From positions 94,836,112-94,900,111 of the forward strand of contig CM043945.1 in assembly GCA_014529385.2 (NCBI GenBank): 64,000 nt of DNA. Reading direction: 5' to 3'. Both the position numbers and the translations under genes were made by a program. This DNA is from Adiantum capillus-veneris (taxonomy: Eukaryota; Streptophyta; Polypodiopsida; Polypodiales; Pteridaceae). Below are positions 1-11,197 of this stretch, piece after piece. Within the stretch, counting starts at the first letter, position 1, and each line of letters starts with the position of its first letter. The notes beneath the pieces were generated by a model, which saw only the letters and a list, made by a program, of their open reading frames with translations, had not been told where the DNA came from and did no database searches.

Positions 1-410
1 GTAATACATGGCCTATTGCCGTGGAGAAGATAACCATCCTGTAAGGTGAATGGTTCCTCTTTCTTGCCCAATGCAAGGGCTAACATTATGTCTCTAAAGT
101 CAAGGTCAGTACCATACTCATCTATCATAGAAGATAGATCATTGTGAGTTGCTATGGACACCGCATTAATTTTTCGTCCTTGTGAAAGTGCATCGGTCAC
201 TTGATTGTGCTTACTAACAACGTGAGCAATACAAAAATTAAAATACGAAAGAAAAATTTTCCACCTCATTTTGTCGAAAAGCTTGGTTTGTGTCACTAAG
301 TACTTAAGACTATGATGGTCTGTTCGTAAAATGAATGGAGTCCCCAACAAATAGTGCTTCCATGTGTCTAGGGCATGTAGAATAGCTAAAATCTCTTTCT
401 CATAAATGCT
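1..410 (-). pseudogene. Ty3/gypsy pol fragment (RNase H), cut at both ends
   Basis: The minus strand reads without a stop through the whole stretch. It encodes the C-terminal half of a gypsy RNase H: the motif YEKEILAILHAL, then the TDHHSLKYL strand and DALSQ at the domain end, followed by the linker toward integrase (FTLQDGYLLHGN). This enzyme degrades the RNA strand of the RNA:DNA hybrid during reverse transcription. The reading frame is cut on its upstream side by the LTR that begins near 411, so family G copy A probably inserted into it. The downstream side leaves the window. It is a different gypsy lineage from copies A and B, whose RNase H reads differently (ERNYTTTERE). Whether it was intact before the insertion cannot be told. 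Confidence 0.85.
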
Positions 411-1009
<599 letters not shown>

Positions 1010-1022
1010 TGCCCCCTTCCTG
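1010..1022 (-). promoter_or_regulatory. Polypurine tract of copy A
   Basis: On the minus strand this reads as a purine run (GGAAGGGGGCA) directly before the LTR end. That is the place where plus-strand DNA synthesis is primed. The same run is present in copy B at 15607-15617. Confidence 0.7.
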
Positions 1023-2236
1023 ATGTAGATTCCGCCCTTGGAATATAACAGTGCAACATCGGGATCCACGATAGGAGTACCTGTATAGCAGAAGAAAACA
1101 ACATTGTGAAAGCTTAAAGGCAGCATTTTTAGGCGTGCAATAAGTGAGATGCATACATGATATTCTAGGAAATGCAAAAAAATTTCATGAATTGTAACAT
1201 TGCCAACTAGAACAAGCGTAGTACCTGAATGAAATGCAATTGAGTTAAGGGTCTATTGGGTTGACTCTAAGAGAAGTACACAAGAGCTAGGGCTAAAGTA
1301 AGTACTAGATTGACCAACATTAATTAAAAATGTCGACTAAAGAGTAGTTAACTTAGGAATGGTCATCGAGGTCTAAAGACTAGTAATCTTGTCACTTATA
1401 CCACTTAAGTGCGATCAAAATAAAATAAAAGAAAGTTTGTGCTATTTTCTTTTTTCGTTGTTGTTGTCATAGTTGCTACAAGTAGCCGGGGGACTCGAGG
1501 TCTCAAATACCAGCAACTGAGAGACTTGAGGTCTCAAATACCAGTTGAGCATAAACTAGTCGATGTCTTTTTTCTTTTTTTGTTGTTGTCATAGTTGCTA
1601 CAAGTAGCTGGGGGACTCGAGGTCTCAAATACTAGCAGTTGGGAGACTCGAGGTCTCAAATACCAGCTTAACACATGGACTTCCACAACACAAGTCACAC
1701 TTAGGTGGAATAAGCTAGAGAGAACTATATCCTCATAGCCTAAAACATTACTAAAGTTACTATAATTAACATACTATTTAGGAATTAAAGTAAAAAATTA
1801 AGTGGCTTAGTTTAGCCTAAGGTCCTGATACCTACTTAAAGCCAACTAATAGACCAAACTCAAAGGAAGAACAAGGTACTAGAAGTTTGAAAAAATTATA
1901 GCATCTAAATTGGCAATGTCACAACTTCATAAATTTTATGCATTTTTAGAAACTCAGATGAAAGATGCAAACATGTGATTGTGGAAAGCATAGATAAAAG
2001 GAAGTAGTACACTTGACATAATGGAGAACATCCGTTGTAACATGTAAACATCCATTGTCATTGTTCTTTGAAGGCATCCTTATGTACTCACAAACTGCAC
2101 AATAGTCACCACCAAACATAGACCTTCCAGAGGCACATCAGTGGGAAAAAAGAAATTTGCTAATCACTAAACTCTAAAACAGAAACACTCCTATCGTACT
2201 AATCGTACCTACCCTCCATCACTCGAGTGATGAGGA
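1023..2236 (-). other. 3' untranslated region of copy A, no gene seen
   Basis: This is non-coding DNA between the accessory ORF and the polypurine tract. It includes a local duplication of about 120 bp (roughly 1455-1575 and 1576-1680) in which the phrase GAGGTCTCAAATACCAG appears four times, slightly altered. The corresponding part of copy B (15607-17088) has its own, different tandem duplication. Confidence 0.6.
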
Positions 2237-2629
2237 TCAAAGTAAGTGGAGGTTGGAGAGCTCGATCGGTAGCTCTAAGGCTAAACTGCCATCCTCATCA
2301 TCAAGGTAGGTGTAATCCTCTTCGGTAAGGCCGTGTGTCTCGTCTATCCAATCACCATTATCGTCCTCCTCTTTCGTGTAGATTAGTATTAAGAATGTCA
2401 CGAGGCATGTATACTCAGCCTGGGCAAAAGGGTAAACTTGGGCAATTGGGCGAACTTCGTCGATAGAATAGGGATCCATCGTAGTCAAGAGGCGAACTAG
2501 CCACTCTAACTCCTCAACATTTCTCTCACAAGCGAGTGTTTCAATCGAATCCCATTCAGAGAAAATATGAGAATAACATAAATGCATTACTTGGGACATG
2601 TAAAAAGAATATTCGTAAGAATCAGCCAT
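2237..2629 (-). CDS. Conserved accessory protein of family G, copy A (unknown function)
   Basis: An open frame of 130 codons starts with an ATG (MADS...) at 2629, and the same ATG-GCT start is visible in copy B. A GTG a few codons upstream would extend it slightly. No domain is recognised. The protein is acidic at its C terminus (EEDDNGDW, EEDYTYLDDEDG) and has no signal peptide or obvious membrane span. Conserved with copy B are EWD, TLACE, EL-WL, LTT-DPY, PIAQ-YP and CLVTFL, with over half the residues identical in the central 60. It lies after pol, where plant Tat/Athila elements may carry extra or envelope-like ORFs, but I see no envelope features. Just before the ATG the strand reads TTTGTGTTCACAG, which resembles a splice acceptor, so expression from a spliced RNA is possible. 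Confidence 0.6.
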   Translation of the reverse strand: MADSYEYSFYMSQVMHLCYSHIFSEWDSIETLACERNVEELEWLVRLLTTMDPYSIDEVRPIAQVYPFAQAEYTCLVTFLILIYTKEEDDNGDWIDETHGLTEEDYTYLDDEDGSLALELPIELSNLHLL

Positions 2630-2817
2630 ATCTGTGAACACAAATAGAGGATGGTTAGGTGTTTGATGACATAGGTTTTTGTTTCAATGTACCTGATGTG
2701 ACACGTGTAGGGCTGGGTCAATGATTTTGACTAGTATTGTGCACACTCGTTTGCTAATTGTTCTTGCTCTTTACTTTAAAAAAAAAAACTAGGGTGGTTA
2801 GCTACTATATATGTGTG

Positions 2818-2857
<40 letters not shown>

Positions 2858-3276
2858 ACACATATACAATCCCTAAAATCGGAGAGCTCAAGGGTCAGGG
2901 AAAGAAGGGTAAGAGAGAAATAATTCAATAGGCTGACGTGAATGAAGACTCCTCCCTTCCTTGGGTAAGGATGTCATCACCTTTTGGAACCAATTATTCC
3001 AATTGGTAATAGGTGAGGATTTTTTAGCCAATAGTTCTCTATTACCTTGGGTGCCTCATCGAGTTGCAAGGGTGGTAAGGTACTCTCCCATGAACAAACT
3101 TGAAGTAGTGTATCAGGTAATAATTCAACAATGGGAGGTGTCGAATCTTTTGTAGCTTCATGGAGGCTGCCTATGGTAGGTGGAGGTTGTGTAGAAGCTT
3201 TTAGCTCTATGGATGCATTACATGAGGAGCTAGAAGCTTCATGGAACTCCCCCTTTCTTGAGCTAAGCCAAATAGA
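2630..3276 (-). other. Non-coding spacer between post-pol ORFs of copy A, with (TA)n
   Basis: It contains an alternating TA run at about 2818-2853. Near 2950-2970 is a purine-rich minus-strand tract next to CCTTGGGTAA, matching 17786-17806 of copy B. The conservation suggests an internal control region (second polypurine tract, splice or promoter element). No coding capacity was seen. Confidence 0.5.
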
Positions 3277-4160
3277 TTAGTTTTGCCTTGGAACCCAAAC
3301 TCGCTCCGGAATAGGTGTATAGCATTTTGTGATCTTTCCCTTCCCACGGTCTTCCATCAGCTTTGGAATCACAAGGTTTGACTCACATGGTTTCGTAGTG
3401 GATAGGGAAGGACACGATTTACATTTAAGTACCCAAATTTGATCATTTCCATCATAGTAGCCTTGGGCTTCTAATAGTTGTTTTGAAATCCAGCATGATT
3501 TGGTTTTCACCTTCTTAACCTGAGTGGACGCCTTCCTTTGAGGTTTCCTTTGTGAATTAACTTGAACTATAGGGGGGTCTGATAAAGATACCTTGGGGAC
3601 CCATTGATATGTACTCTTGGTCAAATCACGTGGAGCCTTTGATGTAGCACTATTTGTCGTAGCCATGGAAGTTGAAGCTTTAGAGGGTTGTGCTACTGGC
3701 AAGGATGTTGTGACTTTTTGGATTGGCAATATTTTGTTGTTTTTTGTGTTATGGAGAGGTGAGATTTCATGTGTTATTCCTTGAGCCGTAGGGCCATGAC
3801 TTGGTTTCTGCGTCGTGATACTCCCGGTCTCCCAATCGATATTACATTTGACTACAGACATCCATTTGCACCCCAGGTTTATATTACCCTCCATAGTACC
3901 AACAGCATGACCAAAAAGCTTTGAACCACGGTTCCATTGTCATAAATAACAGGAATGTGTAGGATTCCAAAAACAATGGTCTTCTTCTTATTGACACTCT
4001 TGACTTGGATGGTGCTTGTGGATAGGAGTGGTTTTCCTAGCCGACACCAAACTCTATAGGATAACAAATTATGTTTCACTCTTGTATCCAATAATGTGTT
4101 ATATAGAACTCTCCCATAGAGGATATTTAGTTCAATTGGATATCATAGAGGTGGCTCAGA
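3277..4160 (-). pseudogene. Post-integrase ORF: second retropepsin-like domain plus W-repeat tail, copy A
   Basis: Downstream of integrase the minus strand encodes a fold like a retroviral aspartyl protease: LLDTR followed by NLLSYRVW, then a glycine/valine-rich strand pattern ending FLVM. After it comes a basic linker and a repeated motif, W-[IV]-x-K-x-LLEAQGYYDGN-xQIWV, ending with VWVPR. The DTG-type site reads DTR, so catalysis is doubtful. One base is missing near 3906 relative to copy B, splitting the frame, and an in-frame TGA sits at 4143-4145 just before the domain, as it does in copy B. N1 carries the same module. The domain is distinct from the usual protease upstream of RT. Its role is unknown; a structural or RNA-binding part of the particle is possible. 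Confidence 0.65.
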
Positions 4161-5484
4161 TTCCAATGAATCATCATCAATGTCTTCAAAAAACACTGCC
4201 GTGATTCCCAGAGTTAGCCTCTCGTTGGTATCTAGATGTGTTGTCTTTCTCGAGCCTCAACTCTTGCTTGGACCTTTTTAAGCTCTGCCTATTCTTTGGA
4301 TGCTTTCTTTTGATGATGGCTTGTAACTCTTCTCGGCTTAGAGGATCATAGTACCTTTTGAATTTACTCCCATTGAGGAATCCAATGGTTTCAACTCCAT
4401 CTACAGTCTCCACACAAATGGTACCTTGCGGGGTAATTTCATACACTTGATATGGTCCTTTTCCTGCATATTTCAACTTTTTCTTTTTGTTACGCACTCC
4501 ATACATAAGGACTTTATCACCAACATTGATATCTTTGTTCTTTAGTTGACGATCAAACCATTGCTTCCTTCTATCTTTCTCCACAAGTGCATTTTGCACA
4601 GCCTATTGTCTTTCTTCATCTAACCTCTCAAGGATGTATAAGCACTCAACTAAAGGGTTACCATCCCAACCTTCTTGTGAAGCTACACGTAGACTAGGAA
4701 TTACAAACTCCCATGGCATAACTGCTTCTTGTCCATATACCACAAAATGGTGTATAATTAATAGCCACTTTGTAAGAAGCACGATAAACCCATAGAGCTG
4801 AAGTCAGCTTCAAATTTGAATCTGTGCGATGAGCCTCAACTGTCTTTGTCAAAATGGAGATGAGAGTTTTGTTGGTACTCTCAGCTGGCCATTTGCTTGT
4901 GGATAATAAGGTGCAGACTTGTGGTGGGATATCATGAAGTATGATGTGAGTTCTTTTATTACTTCATTTATAAAATGGGTTCCATTGTCACTCACAAGTT
5001 CAAAGGGGCATCCAAAACGTGTGATAACGTTCTCAAAGAGAAACTTAGCTGTTCTCTTTGCATCAGCTTTTTGTGTTGCTTTTGTTTCAGCCCATTTGGT
5101 CACATAGTCGGTAGCTACAATGATATATTGTGACTGAGTGTTACACGCAGTCGGACTAATCGGACCTACAAAGCCTAAGCCCCACTTTTCAAATGGTTGG
5201 GCTACCTTGATGGGATGTAGAGGCATCTTATCCTTTCATTGTGGCTTCTTAAAGCGTTGGCATTCATCACATCCCTTCACAAAAAGTGATGCATCCTTGA
5301 ATAAGGTAGGCCACCAATAGCCTGATTGCAACACCTTTCTACTTGTTAGTTCCCCTGAGAAATGTCCTCCGGCTATACCCATGTGGGCTTCTTGCAATAT
5401 GTATAAATACTCATCCTCACAGGCACAACGTCTAAGCTTCCCTAGCCTGTAGAGAGTTCCTAAATTGGAGAAAATAAGGTTCAC
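4161..5484 (-). pseudogene. Integrase of family G copy A (broken)
   Basis: Integrase inserts the DNA copy into the host genome. Three parts are visible. The N-terminal zinc-binding region has HxGIAGGH and CDECQRF. The catalytic core has D in GLGFVGPI (usual GLDFVGP, so the first aspartate lies one position off or is mutated), D in VSDNGTHF, then YYPQANGQ. The C-terminal region, 4186-4599, has GDKVLMYGVR and GPYQVYEI. Copy B reads GLDFVGP, so the first catalytic Asp is lost only in copy A. Frames break near 5230 and after 4849, where the segment around the catalytic glutamate is disrupted. Confidence 0.8.
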
Positions 5485-5499
5485 ATTCTTTTAACAGTT

Positions 5500-7155
5500 T
5501 TCGAGCTAAGTCCTTACGAAGCTCTTTGGGTGGAAAACCATTAACTAGAAAGTTCACAATCTTCTCACTCTATTCATGCATGGTCTCGACTAGAAATAAG
5601 GAAGTATTGGGCAATTCATCATCGACTCTAGTAGGGGCTTCACCATTGGGTATGCGAGACAAATGATCCGCCATGACATGTCTTTTACCAGGCCTCACCA
5701 CAACGGTAAAATCAAACTCAAGGAGAATTAACAACCATCATGTAATTCTTCCTGTGGAACAAGGTTTTATTTACTAAATACAACAAGGCTTGATGATCAA
5801 CATAGGAAACAAACTTGTTGGCCAGAAGGTAGTAGCAAAATTGCTTTACTACATAAATCATACCTAAACGTTCCCTCTCTGTAGTGGTGTAGTTTCTCTC
5901 GGCATCATTCAATTGACAACTTGAAAAGCTAATTGGGTAGTCCAATTTATGTTATCTTGGTTGATCTAGAACACACGCAATAGCAAAGTTTGATGCATCA
6001 ATATGCACATGGAAAATTATATTTCAATTGGGCACTCGTAGAATGGGAGCGCTTGTCAAGGTCTTTTTCAATGACTCATAAGCATGTCACACTTCGCGGT
6101 CCAGTGGAACTCAATAAGAAGCTTGTACAAAGGACAAGCTATCTCCGCAAAGTTTAAAATAAACCGTCGGTAATAACCAATATGGCCCATGAATCTTTGA
6201 ACTCCTTTATAGTTTGTAGGCGGTGGCAATTCAGCAATAGCTTTAATTTTGCTCTCATCTGTGGAAATCCCATTTTGGACACTATATGCCCTAAAATGAC
6301 TCCATGTTGAGTCCAAAATTGGCATTTGAAAGGGTTTAAGGAGATGCGATACAATCTGCACTTCTCAAACACTTTTCGTAAACATGATAGATGTTCTTTC
6401 CAAGAGGAATAAACACAAAGGTCATCTAAGAAAGCTTCGCAAAACTCCCTCAAATATTCTCTAAAAGCAGTGTTTATTAATCTTTGAAAGGTAGCAGGGG
6501 CATTGGTTAAGCCAAAAGCCATAACATGAAAGCGAACACTCCATATTAGGTTATAAAAGCCGTTTTAGCTTGGTGCAATTGTGATTTGATTGTATCCAGA
6601 GTACCTATCTAAAAAGCTATAAGCTTCCTTTCCTGCAACTCTTTCAAGCACATGTTCTGAATATGGCAAGGGGTAATGGTCCCTCCTAGTGGTGACATTG
6701 ACCTTCTTGAGATCCACGCACACTCTCAGTTTTCGATTCTTTTTTGGCACAATCACTATCCGAGAAACCCATTCTGAGTGCTCAATAGGGTATATGAATC
6801 CGCGTTTCACAAGCTTTTCAATCTCTTCTTGATCGTTCTTTGCATATTTAGGATTCATTGGGTAGGGTCGTTGCTGAACGGGTTTAGCCATGCTATTCAT
6901 GGGGATTGTGTGTTGCACCACGGAAGGTGGAACACCTTTCATATCATGATATGTCCAAGAAAATATATCTCTGAATTTCTTGAGAAGTTCTTTAAGTACA
7001 CACTCCTCAGTCTTTGTTAGATCTTGGGCAATGAAAATAGGTTTGGACTCTTCTCCTGGGTCTGCTAACTCTATTTGCTTAACTATCGCTGGATCATTCA
7101 TAAACTCCATTGCTTCCATCGATAGGTTTTCTTTGAGCCTTTGTATACACAACCT
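5500..7155 (-). pseudogene. Reverse transcriptase-RNase H of family G copy A (broken)
   Basis: Read on the minus strand, the order is the start of RT (PYPMNPKYAKNDQEEIEKL, KLRVCVDLKKVN, SFLDRYSGYNQI), then MAFGLTNAPATFQRLI and the catalytic strand FLDDLCVYSSW. It continues through the thumb (GHIVSKMG, FMGHIGYYRRFI) to RNase H (SCQLNDAERNYTTTERE, YVDHQALLYLV). The YxDD box reads FLDDL. Several frame changes (near 6540, 6150 and 5950) make it non-functional. The element stops at about 7155, immediately before where the protease should begin. Confidence 0.85.
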
Positions 7156-7731
7156 TGATATATTGTTAAGTTTAAGAATTATCCTTTTAAAGATGCTAGA
7201 TGGATGCAAGGAACCTAGCTTAAGGATAATACGAACCTTGTCAATGTTTACAATGCTACACTAGAGTAAGCAAATGAAAATGCAGTTTAAATGAGCAATA
7301 TTTTTGTCTTATAAGACTCATTCTCTTTCTTTTATTTTGCACAAAATTAAGAAGTATGCATGCTTAGGATCCTGTTTGTGGTGATGAGGTCTCCCAAACA
7401 CTAAGTAGAACTTGTCACTCTACTTTGGAAGTATAATATGGATTAAAGAGCAGACATGCTTGCGGCATCTAAGTCTCTCGAGCACCAAATGGATTAGTCA
7501 TCTATTTTGGAATAATGTCGTAGGGTAAAAAGTGATCCTCTACCCGCTAAGAAACATGGACTAATGACTAGGCTTTATCTTCTCTACCTCATAGTCGAGG
7601 ATGACTATGATTTCAAGAGAGAGGTAATGTCATAAAATATAATATCTAACTTTATCAACTGATTTTCTCATATTAAACTGATCATTTAATATGAGAAGAT
7701 AAAAGGGGAACAAGAGTTAGAATATAGATAT

Positions 7732-7933
7732 GTGCTTCTAGACCTATCTCAACAGGGGACCAAAAGGAGAAATGGTTGCATCTCAATAGGGATCTAAAAG
7801 GAGACGGTCTACCAAAGAGCAATGTGCAATAAGTGCTTCTAGATTTACATCAGCAACAAGGGACCAAGATGAGAGATGGTTACATCTCAATAGGGGTCCA
7901 AAAGGAGGTAGTCTATCAAAGATCAACGTGTAT
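7732..7933. repeat. Two-copy tandem duplication, period about 101 bp
   Basis: Both units start GTGCTTCTAGA and contain CTCAATAGGG and a GGTCTA/AGTCTA-TCAAAGA stretch. They are clearly diverged, so the duplication is not recent. Confidence 0.7.
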
Positions 7934-8424
7934 CTAAAGGAGCTTAAAGGACCTTAGGGTTAGCTTCATTAAAGACCTCCAAAAGTTAGTGTTAAAAAGT
8001 CCTTTGACCTTAGGCAAGCTAGGGATGACCTTGAGGTGGGAATCCTACCCAAGCATGAGGTACTTGTCGACTCGCTAAGTGTTTGTGGGAACCTTGCCCA
8101 AAAGCTTGAGGTGCTTATCACATGTTTAAATGACTAAGGTTCTTGAAGTGTTCAATTCTAAGATAAACTCTCAAGAGGCACATTTCCATGCTTGATTGAC
8201 TAAGTGCTTGAATTATTCAATTCAAACCGAATGACTTAATAAGCATAAAGGACACACTTTCAAATGATCCTCCACATGTGGCCCTCATGATGTGCTTGAA
8301 TTCTATTAGATAGGCTTTAAAGGGGTTCAATGAGAATATAGATGCATAAAAATAAATAATTAAATTCTTTCTCTCAAAGAGGAAAAGAGGACACATGTCC
8401 AAATGATATAATTAAATAATACGC

Positions 8425-8426
<2 letters not shown>

Positions 8427-8465
<39 letters not shown>

Positions 8466-8514
8466 GGACCAAGCATGAGAGGGGGTATACTCACACACAC
8501 ACACACACACACAC
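8427..8514. repeat. (GA)n and (CA)n microsatellites
   Basis: A GA run at 8427-8463 and a CA run at 8492-8514 are separated by 28 bp of unique sequence. The dinucleotide ORFs over them are artefacts. Confidence 0.95.
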
Positions 8515-8788
8515 ATTCTATCATTGTGTGGAGTGCAAAGTGCAAGAGCTCCATCTCCTTCTCCAAGCTTGTTGAGAAGTTGAGAGTTTACACCAACAAT
8601 CTTGGCTATGGAATGCAAATCCAACTCTCTCTTGCAAAAGTATTATTCATTCCAAGTTAATTAAATACTATGTTTATTTTGCTACAATCAATTAAGCTCA
8701 CCCTCTATGTTCTCAAAGTGATCTCACAAAAATGCTCACTTTAATTGTCTTAAATTCTGCTATTCTCAAAGTTCATAGGCCATTCCCA

Positions 8789-10040
8789 TTACACCAAAAA
8801 ATTGAAAAGCTGATAGAAATCACCAAGCTTGACCAAACCATGTGTGGGAGCATAATTGGAGAACCACTCCCTATGCGGAGTAACATGAAAATTGACACTT
8901 GAGTCAATGATCCAGTTTTGCGCATAACATTTATGTAGAGCCAACAATGCATATGGACTCAAATCAATAATGAAAATCAACACATTTAGTGGCTGCAACA
9001 TGTCAAGAACAACTTTATCGGATGGAGACTCAACTACATTGAGCTCCTCAATCTTCACATTGCTCTTTGGAGGATCATACTTCATAATGGATTTCCCTTT
9101 CTCATGCATAAAAATACGGTAATCTTTCTTTAAATTCCTTCTTGTGGAAATGGTAGAATTCCACATTATGCATATGTCCATGGATCTTGCTACGACCATT
9201 TTGATGGTCTTTAGATAAATCGCGACTACAACTACAACTACGACCTCTTGTCCTATGGTAATCACAAATAGCCATATATGCATCTCCATGCCCACTAGAA
9301 TTGTGACATTGATGAGGGATCTCTTCGGTGAGTGAAGTGCTAGTAACATAGCTGAATGCAAGTTTCTTGCTAGGTGCATAGCTACTTAAGGCTATGTTAA
9401 AGGTATTCCATGATGATGGCAAAGAGCATAGCAAGAAGATGGATTTCATCTCATTGTCAAAATTGAGTCCCTTCAAAGTAAGGTATGTAAAAAAGATATT
9501 GAACTCATTCAAATGTGAATTGACACTGCTACCCTCTTGCATGTTTAAATGCATAAGTTTATTCGTAAGAAACACTTTGTTCAAAGCACTTTTACCATCC
9601 CATGTTGAGCATAAAGACTCCCATTTTTTCTTCGCATTGCTCTTGTCCATAATAGTGAAGAATATTGATTCACCAAGATGGATTTCATCTCATTCTCAAA
9701 ATTGAGTCCCTTCAAAGTAACCTATGTAAAAAAGATATTGAACTCATTCAAATATGAATTGAACTACTACCCTCTTGCATGTTTAAATGCATAAGTTTAT
9801 TCATAAGAAACACTTTGTTCAATGCACTTTTACCATCCCATGTTGAGCATAAAGACTCCCATTTTTTCTTCGCATTGCTCTTGTCCATAATAGTGAAGAA
9901 TATTGATTTGACAAGGTACAAGCAAATAGCCACTCTAGCATGAGCATCAATCTCCTCCCACTGATCATCAATGTACTCATTCTCTTTGCACTCTTTCAAC
10001 AGTGCTGCAAGACCCTTATTAATCAACACGTCTAACATGC
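8789..10040 (-). pseudogene. Copia 3 gag-protease, 3' part of a split element
   Basis: The minus strand encodes copia-type Gag (UBN2-like): AKKKWESLCSTWDGKSALNK, LMHLNMQEGSS, then SHLNEFN, LLCSLPSSWNTF and SSYAPSK. A degenerate protease start follows (NWIIDSS-NFHVTPHREWF, where D-S-G is expected). It ends near 8789 without integrase or RT. A 239-bp tandem duplication (9438-9915) repeats part of gag. The upstream end is cut by family G copy B at the 5-bp duplication catgc, and the same gag frame resumes at 46152. Gag and leader resemble copia 2, so the two belong to related families. Confidence 0.82.
9438..9915. repeat. 239-bp tandem duplication within copia 3 gag
   Basis: Unit 1 starts at 9438 and unit 2 at 9677, both with GATGGATTTCATCTCATT. 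They run nearly identically to the phrase TAGTGAAGAATATTGATT. A short deletion in the second unit changes the frame. Confidence 0.9.
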
Positions 10041-10293
10041 TGTGCACTTTGTCGTATGTGTCGGAGGCTGGGAACTTGTCTGTGCATTGTGTGCGAGCCT
10101 CAAAAGTCAGCAAGCACACAACTAGATAGTCCTAGCAAGCTCAAAGAAACAATGGTGTGTCACTTGCTGCTGAATGCTTTCGTCGTGAAAGATCCTGTGC
10201 TGCGAAGAAGAAGGAGCAACCGCCGATACCGCGCTCAACCACCTCGCCACTGCCGATGCCGCTGCAATGCTCGATTACACACACACACACACA

Positions 10294-10325
<32 letters not shown>

Positions 10326-10328
10326 CTC

Positions 10329-10399
<71 letters not shown>

Positions 10400-10617
10400 A
10401 GCACACGAAGGAGAAGGAGACAAAGATGGAGCAAGAGCATTTCTTAGCTTGCACCTCCAAGAATGAGAATTTTTAGGTCAAATGGACCTTTTATAAGAGT
10501 TTGACCCATTCACACATGGGCACCCATAGTGGTTGATCGTTGCAAAACTGTTATATAAATAAGATAAGTGGTGCGCCTCTCATCGGTGATCACCTACACA
10601 CCTATTGGACCCACAAG
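10041..10617 (-). repeat. 3' LTR of copy B, outer part (interrupted by copia 1)
   Basis: It starts TGTGCACTTTG next to the target duplication and is colinear with the 5' LTR at 45528. The last five bases (acaag, 10613-10617) are the target duplication made by copia 1. The LTR resumes at 15534 with CCCGGTCCATGACT. Confidence 0.9.
10275..10398. repeat. (CA)n(CT)n ... (CA)n microsatellite in the LTR
   Basis: This is a CA run, a CT run, a short CTGTGTCTCAAGTA bridge, then a long CA run with one CATA break. The arrangement differs from those in the other two LTRs of the family. Confidence 0.93.
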
Positions 10618-10836
10618 TGTTACCATATACATGTGGTAGTGATGTGTGTGAACACACTAGGACCGCCGGGGCATTTTTTCCCTCTTTAGGAGGTTTTTCC
10701 CCCTGAGCGTTGTACATACGCCCATCACTCTAGGGCTATCCATTGCATACTAAGAAACACACTCTCTATTGTGTGTCTTGAGCTTCCTTCATCTTCTCCA
10801 AGCTGTGTGCGTTTCTCTGCAACCGTAAACCCAACA
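10618..10836 (+). repeat. 5' LTR of copia 1
   Basis: 219 bp, TG...CA ends. Short LTRs of this size are common in plant copia elements. It carries a TTTTTTCCCTCTTTAGGAGG stretch that is altered to a long C run in the 3' LTR. Confidence 0.92.
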
Positions 10837-10838
10837 AT

Positions 10839-10850
10839 TGGTATCAGAGT
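10839..10850 (+). promoter_or_regulatory. Primer-binding site (tRNA-iMet type) of copia 1
   Basis: TGGTATCAGAGT starts 2 bases after the LTR end. It is complementary to the 3' end of initiator tRNA-Met except for the last base. Confidence 0.9.
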
Positions 10851-11197
10851 AGGTGGCATCTCCCGGGCTTAGTCGCCAGCTGCTCCAGCACACGCTTGCT
10901 CACTTTCTCCAATTTCAATGAGCTTTGGCAAACGTTCGCAGGTTGACAAAAATTTCGGGAGTGCTCGTAGAGCTCAGTTCGCTCAGATTTTTGATTCAGA
11001 CTCATTTCAGCCTCTGTTTCCACTACAGGCAGTACTGCACAGGTTATTTCGTCATTTTGTGCAAAATTTCTGTCAGTGCCATTTTGTGCATAACAGGTGC
11101 CTCATAGTCTTCTACAATTTGTGCTATATAGCACGTGTTGTTCCCACTCCGTTTCTCCTATTTTCGGACAGTTTTCACATCAGGTGCAACACTTACC

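Larger units (their letters stand above)
7156..8788. other. Unassigned DNA between two element fragments
   Basis: No open frame or protein motif was found. It holds a 13-bp inverted repeat (7665-7677 and 7685-7697, loop CTGATCA), a tandem duplication of about 101 bp from 7732 to about 7933, and two microsatellites. It separates the broken 5' end of copy A from the broken protease of copia 3, so it may be an unrecognised element or old flanking DNA. Confidence 0.5.
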
